64,000 nt of DNA, taken from Flavobacteriales bacterium. Lineage in GTDB: Bacteria; Bacteroidota; Bacteroidia; Flavobacteriales_F; PHOS-HE28. The notes under the pieces were generated by a model that was given only the letters and a program-made list of their open reading frames with translations, was not told where the DNA came from and searched no databases. Location: contig JADJVC010000006.1 of the NCBI GenBank assembly GCA_016710685.1, forward strand, positions 310,001 to 374,000, written 5' to 3'. Positions 16,516 to 23,335 of this stretch are shown here, piece by piece; position 1 is the first letter of the stretch, and each line of letters starts with the position of its first letter. A program made the translations under genes and the position numbers.

Positions 16516-18948
16516 ATGTACGTAATCAAACGCGACGGACGCCGGGAGGCAGTGAAATTCGACAAGATCACCGCACGGGTGAAGAAGCTCTGCTACGGAC
16601 TGGACCCCATCGTGGACGCCACCCAAGTCACCTTGAAAGTGATCGATGGTATCTACGACGGCGTTACCACCACCATCCTGGACAACCTCACCGCAGAGGT
16701 CGCCGCCACCATGACGGTGCGCCACCCGGACTATGCGCAGCTCGCCAGCCGCATCGCCGTGAGCAACCTGCACAAGAACACCAAGAAGTCCTTCAGCGAG
16801 ACCATGAAGGACCTCTACGACTACATCGACCCGAAGACCGGCGAACGCGCGCCCCTGCTCGCCGACGATGTGCACGAGCTGATCCAGAAGAACGCCGAGA
16901 CGCTCGACAGCGCCATCATCTACGACCGTGATTTCCGCTACGACTACTTCGGTTTCAAAACACTGGAGCGCGGCTACCTGCTGAAGCTGAACGGCCAAGT
17001 GACCGAGCGCCCGCAGCACATGCTGATGCGCGTGGCCGTGGGCATCCACAAGGGCGACCTCGAAGCCGCCATCGATACCTACAACAGCATGAGCGAAGGC
17101 TGGTACACCCACGCCACGCCCACGCTTTTCAACGCCGGCAGCCCCAAGCCGCAGATGAGCAGCTGCTTCCTGCTGCAACTCAAGGACGACAGCATCAACG
17201 GCATCTACGACACGCTGAAGCAGTGCGCGCAGATCAGCCAGAGCGCCGGCGGCATCGGCCTCAGCATCCACAACCTGCGCGCGAAAGGCAGCTACATCAA
17301 GGGCACCAACGGCACCAGCAACGGCATCGTCCCCATGCTGCGCGTCTTCAACGACACCGCCCGCTACGTGGACCAAGGCGGCGGAAAGCGCAAGGGCAGC
17401 TTCGCCATTTACTTGGAGCCGTGGCATGCCGACGTGGAGGACTTCCTGGAGCTGAAGAAGAACCACGGCAAGGAGGAGATGCGCGCCCGCGACCTCTTCT
17501 ACGCCATGTGGGTCCCGGACCTCTTTATGAAACGCGTGGAGCAGAACGGCGACTGGACGCTGATGTGCCCCAACGAATGCCCCGGCCTCGGCGACAACTG
17601 GGGACCGAAATTCGAGGAACTCTACGAAAGGTACGAGAGCGAAGGCAAGGGCCGAAAGACCATGAAGGCGCAGGACCTCTGGTTCAAGATCCTGGAAAGC
17701 CAGATCGAGACCGGCACGCCCTACATCCTCTTCAAGGACAGCGCCAACGGCAAGAGCAATCAGCAGAACCTCGGCACCATCAAGAGCAGCAACCTCTGCA
17801 CCGAGATCATCGAATACACCGCGCCCGATGAAGTGGCCGTGTGCAACCTCAGCTCCATCGCGCTGCCGAAGTTCGTGGAGAAGGGCAAGTTCAACCACCA
17901 GAAACTTTTTGAGATCACCGTGGAACTCACGAAGAACCTCAACCGGGTGATCGACCAGAACTACTACCCCGTGCCCGAGGCGCGCCGCAGCAACATGCGC
18001 CACCGCCCCATCGGCATCGGCGTGCAGGGCCTCGCGGACGCCTTCATCCTCATGCGCCATCCCTTCGAGAGCGTGGAGGCCAAGGTGCTCAACCGCGAGA
18101 TCTTCGAGACCATCTACTACGCCGCACTCACCGCCAGCAAGGAGCTCGCGAAGGAGGAAGGCCACTACGAGACCTATCCCGGAAGCCCCGCCAGCAAAGG
18201 CATCCTGCAGTTCGACATGTGGGGCGTGAAGCCCAGTGACCGCTGGGAATGGGACATCCTGCGCGACGAGATCAAGCAGTTCGGCATCCGCAACAGCCTG
18301 CTGGTGGCACCGATGCCCACGGCCAGCACCGCGCAGATCCTCGGCAACAACGAGTGCTTCGAGCCCTACACCAGCAACCTCTACACACGGCGCGTGCTCA
18401 GCGGCGAGTTCATCGTGGTGAACAAATACCTGCTGCGCGACCTGGTGAAGCTCGGCCTGTGGAGCGAGGAGATGAAGAACCAGATCATCCAAGGCAACGG
18501 CAGCGTGCAGCACATCCAGGAGATCCCGCAGAACCTCAAGGAGCTGTACAAGACCGCGTGGGAGATCAGCCAGAAGACCATCATCGACATGAGCGCCGAC
18601 CGCGGGGCCTACATCTGCCAGAGCCAGAGCCTCAACGTCTTCATGGAGAACGTGAACTTCGCCAAGCTCACAAGCATGCACTTCCACAGCTGGAAGAGCG
18701 GCCTGAAGACCGGCATGTACTACCTCCGCACCAAGGCCGCTACGGACGCCATCAAGTTCACGCTGGATAAGAGCAAGCTGGCGCAACCTGCCGAGGCTAC
18801 CGAGAAAACGGCGCAACCCGTATTGGAGCGCACTGCGGAATCCGTTGCTGCCGCGCAGGCTGTTTCAGTTGCCATGAGCAGCCAAGCGCAAGCGGAGATC
18901 GCTTGCTCGTTGGATGATCCCGAGGGGTGTGAGATGTGTGGGGCGTAG
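16516..18948 (+). CDS. nrdA: Ribonucleoside-diphosphate reductase, large (alpha) subunit, class Ia
   Basis: An 810-residue R1 subunit that reduces ribonucleoside diphosphates to dNDPs. Residues 1-90 are an ATP-cone (YVIKRDGRREAVKFDKITARVKKL), the allosteric activity domain. The catalytic barrel has SSCFLLQL, SAGGIGLSIHNLRAKGSYI, the active-site SNLCTEI (finger-loop Cys) and PMPTASTAQILGNNECFEPYTSNLYTRRVLSGEF. The C-terminus ends GCEMCGA, the swinging CxxC that accepts electrons from thioredoxin/glutaredoxin. The last ~60 residues before that are an Ala/Glu-rich flexible linker. It is probably co-transcribed with nrdB. Confidence 0.96.
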   Translation: MYVIKRDGRREAVKFDKITARVKKLCYGLDPIVDATQVTLKVIDGIYDGVTTTILDNLTAEVAATMTVRHPDYAQLASRIAVSNLHKNTKKSFSETMKDLYDYIDPKTGERAPLLADDVHELIQKNAETLDSAIIYDRDFRYDYFGFKTLERGYLLKLNGQVTERPQHMLMRVAVGIHKGDLEAAIDTYNSMSEGWYTHATPTLFNAGSPKPQMSSCFLLQLKDDSINGIYDTLKQCAQISQSAGGIGLSIHNLRAKGSYIKGTNGTSNGIVPMLRVFNDTARYVDQGGGKRKGSFAIYLEPWHADVEDFLELKKNHGKEEMRARDLFYAMWVPDLFMKRVEQNGDWTLMCPNECPGLGDNWGPKFEELYERYESEGKGRKTMKAQDLWFKILESQIETGTPYILFKDSANGKSNQQNLGTIKSSNLCTEIIEYTAPDEVAVCNLSSIALPKFVEKGKFNHQKLFEITVELTKNLNRVIDQNYYPVPEARRSNMRHRPIGIGVQGLADAFILMRHPFESVEAKVLNREIFETIYYAALTASKELAKEEGHYETYPGSPASKGILQFDMWGVKPSDRWEWDILRDEIKQFGIRNSLLVAPMPTASTAQILGNNECFEPYTSNLYTRRVLSGEFIVVNKYLLRDLVKLGLWSEEMKNQIIQGNGSVQHIQEIPQNLKELYKTAWEISQKTIIDMSADRGAYICQSQSLNVFMENVNFAKLTSMHFHSWKSGLKTGMYYLRTKAATDAIKFTLDKSKLAQPAEATEKTAQPVLERTAESVAAAQAVSVAMSSQAQAEIACSLDDPEGCEMCGA

Positions 18949-19356
18949 TAGGCAACTTCTCCTGTTGATCAATCGTCTTGCATTCATCAACGGGATGTTC
19001 GGTCTTACCGCCAGACCGCAAAAAGCGGATTCGGCCTGAACCTGACAGGCCGCATAAAACAGGTACCACGTTGTGGTTTCGGCCGTATGTCTGGCAGGTC
19101 GAAGTAAATCGTCAGGCACCACGAACAACACTTTAACAATGGAGAATATCCTTGTAGGGGTGCTCGTGATGCTTGTTACCCGCATCCGAGTCATCAAGTT
19201 AAAGATCAGTTGAAGTAACAAGGAAGGGCGGCCTAAGGTGTCGCCCCGGCTTTGAACGCTGACTTGAAATTACAGGCACACGAGCGACAGCGCTCGCGCG
19301 CCACTGCCGAGGACGGCCCCACCTCGTATTGGTAAGGGCCACAATCGAGAATACTG
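18949..19356. other. Intergenic region after nrdA
   Basis: About 400 nt without a recognised gene. A 24-codon hydrophobic frame (19139-19213, starting MENILVGVLVMLVTRIR) is present but has no support beyond its start and stop. Confidence 0.3.
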
Positions 19357-19494
19357 ATGGCCAAAAAAGCTACTAGCCCGCGTGCAGCGCGAGCCGCCTC
19401 TAAAGTTCTGCGTGATGGCAGGACCAGCAAGACGAGCAAGACTGCTGCCGCAAGCGCGCTTTCTCAGCGCGAAAAACCAAAGCGAGGACGTTGA
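19357..19494 (+). CDS. Small basic Ala/Lys/Ser-rich protein (45 aa)
   Basis: A complete 45-codon frame starting MAKKATSPRAARAASKVLRD and ending in a KPKRGR tail. The composition (Ala, Ser, Lys, Arg, Thr; no Cys, Trp or aromatic residues) and the order 'SPRAARAASKVL...SKTAAASALSQR' resemble short uncharacterised proteins that I recall occurring across several bacterial phyla; I cannot run the search. Function is unknown; nucleic-acid binding is a guess from charge alone. It stands alone in a repeat-rich island, and a perfect-looking hairpin at 19513-19544 follows 18 nt past the stop. Confidence 0.6.
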   Translation: MAKKATSPRAARAASKVLRDGRTSKTSKTAAASALSQREKPKRGR

Positions 19495-19512
19495 CCACCT
19501 CGCTGAAATCGA

Positions 19513-19544
19513 ATCGGCCGCCTAGGATATCCTAGGTGGCCGAT
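19513..19544 (+). terminator. Strong hairpin after the 45-aa basic protein
   Basis: A 32-nt near-perfect palindrome (ATCGGCCGCCTAGGAT and its complement, one G-T mismatch) starts 18 nt past the stop at 19494. It is likely a transcript end or protein-binding palindrome; there is no clear U-tract. Confidence 0.55.
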
Positions 19545-19552
19545 AGATTTCC

Positions 19553-19955
19553 CCGCACTCGCTCGCGTGTCCCCAACGCGGGCAGCCCCCCCGCACTCGC
19601 TCGCGTGTCTCCAACGCGGGCAGCCGCTCGGCCCCGGAGCCTCATCCGGGGTTGCCGAGCCTGCCTACCGTAGGAAGGTGGCAGTCAGTGTAGGGCCTCT
19701 GGCCCGTCTCCTTTCAACAGCTACAATGCATAAGGTGGGCCGAAGGCCCTATGCAGAACGCACATACCTACGGCACGCAGGCTCGGCAAAAAGCCGAGCG
19801 CGTGCGGTTGTACTTGCATCCACAAGTGCGTCCACAAAAGGCCGAGCAAATGCATCAGCACGGTCCGTTGGCTCAAGTGGACGGGGTGGACGCTGTGAGG
19901 CCGCAGTGTCCACACTGTCCACACACGCACTCGCTCGCGTGTCCCCAACGCGCGC
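19553..19955 (+). repeat. Hairpin-rich repeat island
   Basis: The unit CGCACTCGCTCGCGTGT-(C/T)-CCAACGCG occurs at 19553-19586, 19591-19625 and again at about 19926-19952. Between them are a GCTCGGCCCCGGAGC hairpin element (19626-19660), a GCCTGCCTACCGTAGG palindrome (19659-19679) and smaller hairpins (such as GCTCGGC-AAAA-GCCGAG near 19786). Long open frames on both strands here are by-products of GC-rich repeats. No gene is called from 19495 to 20056. Confidence 0.6.
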
Positions 19956-20023
19956 GTCCGCAAAGAGCCGAACACACCTTCCACAGGTAGGCGCGTGCGT
20001 TCAGTCGATCACACTTCCGGGCC

Positions 20024-20031
20024 TATGTTTG
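20024..20031 (+). promoter_or_regulatory. -7 promoter element for the NTF2-like/VOC pair
   Basis: TATGTTTG matches TAnnTTTG, 25 nt before the ATG at 20057, and supports the longer start for that gene. Confidence 0.5.
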
Positions 20032-20056
20032 TCCGTATGCCAAATCGGATTAGGAA

Positions 20057-20470
20057 ATGGACACGATCAGTAAACTCCGGCACACTATGAGCGACACCAA
20101 AAAATTGGAACAGGCCATAGTTGACTTCGTGAAAGGAGGGGACAACAGCGATGTGGATTTGCTGGACCAGGTGCTGCACGCGGACTTCAGGGTGACCAAC
20201 AACGGCTACATGGGCGCTGCCGGGGTGACCGTATTCGACAAGAAGGCTTATCTTGAAAAGATCCGCAGTGGTGAATTCGGAGGCGTGCCACGGGAGATGC
20301 AGATCGAACAGGTGGACCGTAGCGGCAAGATCGCGTCGGTGAAGCTGCGCATACAGAGCAGCGCTTTCGATTTCGTTTCCTACAACTCCTTGGTCCTGGA
20401 CAAGGATGATCAATGGAGGATCATCAACAACCTCGGCGTAGTAGAGCAAAAAGACGAACACGTTCACTAA
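20057..20470 (+). CDS. NTF2-like (SnoaL/lumazine-binding type) family protein
   Basis: A 137-residue protein with the small alpha+beta barrel signature of the NTF2-like superfamily: an N-terminal helix (KKLEQAIVDFVKGGDNSDVDLLDQVLHADFRVTNNGY), then strands ending DQWRIINNLGVVEQK. In this fold the pocket may bind a small ligand or act enzymatically, but no function can be read from the sequence. The ATG at 20057 fits the promoter; an internal ATG at 20087 (MSDTKK) is the alternative. It is followed after 13 nt by the VOC protein, probably as one operon. Confidence 0.75.
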   Translation: MDTISKLRHTMSDTKKLEQAIVDFVKGGDNSDVDLLDQVLHADFRVTNNGYMGAAGVTVFDKKAYLEKIRSGEFGGVPREMQIEQVDRSGKIASVKLRIQSSAFDFVSYNSLVLDKDDQWRIINNLGVVEQKDEHVH

Positions 20471-20483
20471 AACACAAGCGAAA

Positions 20484-20873
20484 ATGAAAGCGAAAAACCC
20501 CGTCGTATGGTTCGAGATCTATGTGGATGACATGCCACGTGCCAAGAAATTCTATGAAACTGTTCTCGGTCTACAATTGGAATCCATGGCAACGCCGGAC
20601 ACTATTGAGGCGAACATGGAGATGGTCTCTTTTCCCATGGTGATGGATGGCGATGGCGCCGCAGGGGCGCTGGTGCGGATGGAAGGCTTCAAGGCAGGCG
20701 GTGGAGGCACCATCGTTTATTTCCGCAGTGACGATTGCGCAACGGAAGAGGGCCGTGTGGAAAAGGCCGGCGGCAAAATCTTTCAATCGAAACAGTCGAT
20801 AGCGGAGTTCGGCTTTATGGTGCTTGCCATGGATACCGAAGGAAACATGTTCGGGATCCATTCAAATAAGTGA
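20484..20873 (+). CDS. VOC family (glyoxalase/dioxygenase-fold) protein
   Basis: A 129-residue vicinal-oxygen-chelate fold protein: NPVVWFEIYVDDMPRAKKFYETVLGLQLE is the first beta-alpha-beta-beta unit, and DTEGNMFGIHSN closes the second. It resembles the 'predicted enzyme related to lactoylglutathione lyase' group. The usual metal ligands are only partly evident, so activity is uncertain. It lies 13 nt after the NTF2-like gene. Confidence 0.85.
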   Translation: MKAKNPVVWFEIYVDDMPRAKKFYETVLGLQLESMATPDTIEANMEMVSFPMVMDGDGAAGALVRMEGFKAGGGGTIVYFRSDDCATEEGRVEKAGGKIFQSKQSIAEFGFMVLAMDTEGNMFGIHSNK

Positions 20874-20964
20874 GTGAAGCGGGCGTGTCTTCAATAGCTG
20901 GATTTCACGAAGACCGTCGGCGCGACCAGCTTGTTGCACGGATCGGCTGCTTTGGCGTTGATCG

Positions 20965-21514
20965 TTACGCCGCCTGCTCCATCGCCACCTTGAAGCAATC
21001 ACACCCCAAAGCACCGTCCACGAATTCCTTCAACGTGCGCATGTCGTCGTGGGCGCGGCGCTGGCCGGTGTAGGCCAAGTACACCATTACCGCGATGCCG
21101 ACAACGGCAACGGGAACGGCCCAGAAACCCCATGCCGTGTTGTTCAATGAAAGTTGGGCAAAGCCAAGTGTAAGCCCGGTCAATCCCAACAACGCCAGCG
21201 CCAAGTAGCCCCCGGCGAAAAGCATCCACACGTTGGAGGCCGGGCCGATGAGGCAGCGCACCGTGCTACCGCCTTCGGGGATTTCTTCCAAGTTCAGGTC
21301 CAGCTGCGGTGTCCACGTGTGCGCATGCTCCGTGGGGGAAGCGCAACGTAATGTGGTAATGGGCGTTGTTCTGCCAAAGCTTCGCCGGGTTATCGGTGCC
21401 CACTTTCTGTTGGATGCGCTCAACAATGTCCGTGGCGGACAAAGGCGACTCGAATTTGAACCGCGGACGGAAGCCGAGCATGGACATGGGCGAAAAATAG
21501 GGGTGGAAGGCCAT
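20965..21514 (-). pseudogene. Two-TM hypothetical membrane protein, interrupted by a +1 frameshift
   Basis: Two minus-strand frames join into one plausible protein. The N-terminal part (MAFHPYF...MLGFRPRFKFESPLSATDIVERIQQKV, ending ...HYHITLRFP) stops making sense at a C5 run (G5 on the plus strand, 21334-21338). The C-terminal part continues one frame over with TEHAHTWTPQLDLNLEEIPEGGSTV, two membrane helices (VWMLFAGGYLALALLGLTGL and WAVPVAVVGIAVMVYLAY) and a charged tail ending MEQAA. Removing one base from the run restores a ~180-residue protein. No family is recognised. Sequencing error in the homopolymer or a real lesion are both possible. Confidence 0.7.
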
Positions 21515-21623
21515 TATCAGTCGTACACTGTGCCGCGCACCGTTCGCTGCAATAAATGGAATGCTGCTAACCATCAGGCAGCGAAACGGCACGCGCCATC
21601 GTCTTCCTGCAAACCCCACTCAC

Positions 21624-22493
21624 ATGCGAACCATCATTACCCTCTCGCTCATTGCTACCACCGTTTCGTTGTCGGCCCAGTTGCAAAACGGCGGCTTCGA
21701 AGACTTGAGCCCGGCCGATCTGCCGGCATTCTGGTCCAGTGGGATCGAGCTTATCGCCCCCGGTGATTCCATCGTGGTGGACAGCGCTAAGTACCTGCTC
21801 AACACCACCGATGTCCACAGCGGGCTGAACGCGGTGGAGCTGCGCAACGCATACGACTACACAACCGACGAAGGATTACCCAGCGTGTGGTTTGCATCGT
21901 CTTTCGAAGAAGGTTATGGTGGTTTCCTTTCACCCGATGTGCAGATCACGGAGCGTCCGCAGGTCGTAGAGTTCTGGGCCAAGTACGCACCAGTCCAGGG
22001 CGATTCGGGCTATGCGGAAGTGAAGGTCATCAACGAATTCCAAGAGGAGATCGGGTCAGGTTCACTCCGATTCGGTGGTAATGTGGACACCTATACCGCC
22101 TTCGCCGTTCCTATCAATTATAGCTCAACGGATAGTGCCGCCGTGATCAACATCCGTTTCAGCACCATTGTTCCGGGAGGCCATGCACACCTGGGTACGC
22201 GCATGCTATTGGATGACGTGGAGGTGAACTACATGGAGACCGGGATTACCGAGGTGGGAACAAGCGCGCTTACCATTTCCCCCAATCCAGCGGTGGACCA
22301 AGTACGCATCACCGGGCTCGGGACCGCACCCCATGCAACGGCGCTGGTGTTCAGCACTACCGGCCACTTGGTGCGCATGGCCACCATGGTCAACGGAACA
22401 ATCGCATTGGACGGCCTTCCATCAGGCGCGTACCTCCTCCAAGTGGATCAAGCCGGGCAACGATACCGTGCCCCGTTGGTGATAGCGCGATAA
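21624..22493 (+). CDS. Secreted protein with T9SS type A sorting domain
   Basis: A 289-residue exported protein. Signal peptide: RTIITLSLIATTVSLSAQ. The mature part starts LQNGGFEDLSPADLPAFWSSG, a carbohydrate-binding-like jelly-roll pattern ('NGGFE' start, then beta strands to about residue 205). A type A T9SS sorting domain follows (LTISPNPAVDQVRITGL ... GAYLLQV ... PLVIAR). It is likely surface-exposed or released; the binding target is unknown. The ATG at 21624 directly precedes the signal peptide. Confidence 0.85.
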   Translation: MRTIITLSLIATTVSLSAQLQNGGFEDLSPADLPAFWSSGIELIAPGDSIVVDSAKYLLNTTDVHSGLNAVELRNAYDYTTDEGLPSVWFASSFEEGYGGFLSPDVQITERPQVVEFWAKYAPVQGDSGYAEVKVINEFQEEIGSGSLRFGGNVDTYTAFAVPINYSSTDSAAVINIRFSTIVPGGHAHLGTRMLLDDVEVNYMETGITEVGTSALTISPNPAVDQVRITGLGTAPHATALVFSTTGHLVRMATMVNGTIALDGLPSGAYLLQVDQAGQRYRAPLVIAR

Positions 22494-22553
22494 ACCCCCG
22501 TGCTCGCTCGCGTGCTTCTGTGCAGGGTTGAGGTACTGTGTCCGTATCAGCCC

Positions 22554-22898
22554 TCAATACGGAAAGGGAATACCCGTTAGCGTCGAATCGCCATTCGCGG
22601 TAGGCACTTTGGCACAGGCCACCATGTTCCCGCTGGGGCACATGTTCCAATGGATGGCCACGTCATCGAGTTCCTGGCCAAAGCCGATGGAGGCTTCGAT
22701 GGCATGCGACCTGATCGCTACGTACAATGCACAGGTGCGTTGAACAGTATCGAAATCCAACAGCCCTTTCTCTGCTTTTGCCCGGTGCATGCGGGCTTCC
22801 GGATGGTTCAATTCCGCAGTTGTTTCCGTTTCAATGCCATCTGTGCAGGAGCTGAAGGGGGCGAAAAAGACAAGGGCAAGAAGGTTTTCAACGCGCAT
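22554..22898 (-). CDS. Hypothetical small lipoprotein
   Basis: A 114-residue protein with a convincing lipoprotein signal (MRVENLLALVFFAPFSSC, lipidated Cys18). The mature part (TVQRTCALYVAIRSHAIEASIGFGQELDDVAIHWN...) has no motif I recognise. The coding frame has normal codon use for the window. It is isolated between repeat-containing gaps. Confidence 0.6.
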   Translation of the reverse strand: MRVENLLALVFFAPFSSCTDGIETETTAELNHPEARMHRAKAEKGLLDFDTVQRTCALYVAIRSHAIEASIGFGQELDDVAIHWNMCPSGNMVACAKVPTANGDSTLTGIPFPY

Positions 22899-23001
22899 GT
22901 TCTACATGTTGGTGGCATGAAGATGATGCATGCAGTTGCGCAAGTGCTCAGTGTTTGGAGTGATTAACGTTTCATTGCGTTTTCACAACATGCGCGCATC
23001 C

Positions 23002-23035
23002 GCTCGGCCCCGGAGCCCAATCCGGGGTTGCCGAG
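23002..23035 (+). repeat. REP-like hairpin element (GCTCGG...CCGAG family)
   Basis: GCTCGGCCCCGGAGC, a short loop, then CCGGGGTTGCCGAG. It is nearly identical to 19626-19660 and, inverted, to 54785-54818. All three lie between genes. Confidence 0.75.
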
Positions 23036-23161
23036 TGGACGAAGCTCTTGGAACTCTGCTACGTCCAGTTCCATCTATCTCTACTTCTACCTTTGAAAGA
23101 ACACTGGCTTACCACCTAGATCACCCAAACACCGCAAGAAGGTTATGAGCTTGCGATAAAA

Positions 23162-23323
23162 ATGGCGCGCATGGGCGTGAAGTACACGCAACCTTCCGAT
23201 GAAGTGCGGAAGCGCATGCGGCCGGAGTACGCCGAAAACGCGGACAGCCTCACGGCCGCATCGCACGTCATCGCCGTGAATTTCCAAACGGTGGCGGCGC
23301 CGAACGACTACTGGCGGAAGTAG
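23162..23323 (+). CDS. Possible 53-residue hypothetical protein or gene remnant
   Basis: The frame 23162-23323 encodes MARMGVKYTQPSDEVRKRMR...NDYWRK. The open frame extends back to a stop at 23117 without another ATG. A TACCTTTG element at 23088-23095 could be its promoter. It could equally be the C-terminal end of a lost gene. No family is recognised. Confidence 0.35.
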   Translation: MARMGVKYTQPSDEVRKRMRPEYAENADSLTAASHVIAVNFQTVAAPNDYWRK

Positions 23324-23335
23324 TGCGGCAGGGTA

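Noticed and set aside
16486..18816. A 776-codon open frame antisense to nrdA
   Set aside because: It lies fully opposite a perfectly conserved NrdA. Its His/Val/Leu-rich composition is what GC-rich codons give on the reverse strand.
19567..20073. A 168-codon open frame, with others on the opposite strand, in the repeat island
   Set aside because: The frame is made of repeat units and hairpins, with biased Arg/Ala/Ser content and no domain; similar frames exist on the other strand.
23087..23287. A 66-codon minus-strand frame near the MurF-Alr stop
   Set aside because: It has no promoter, no family and typical shadow composition; the plus-strand 53-codon frame is the slightly better candidate and is listed with low confidence.
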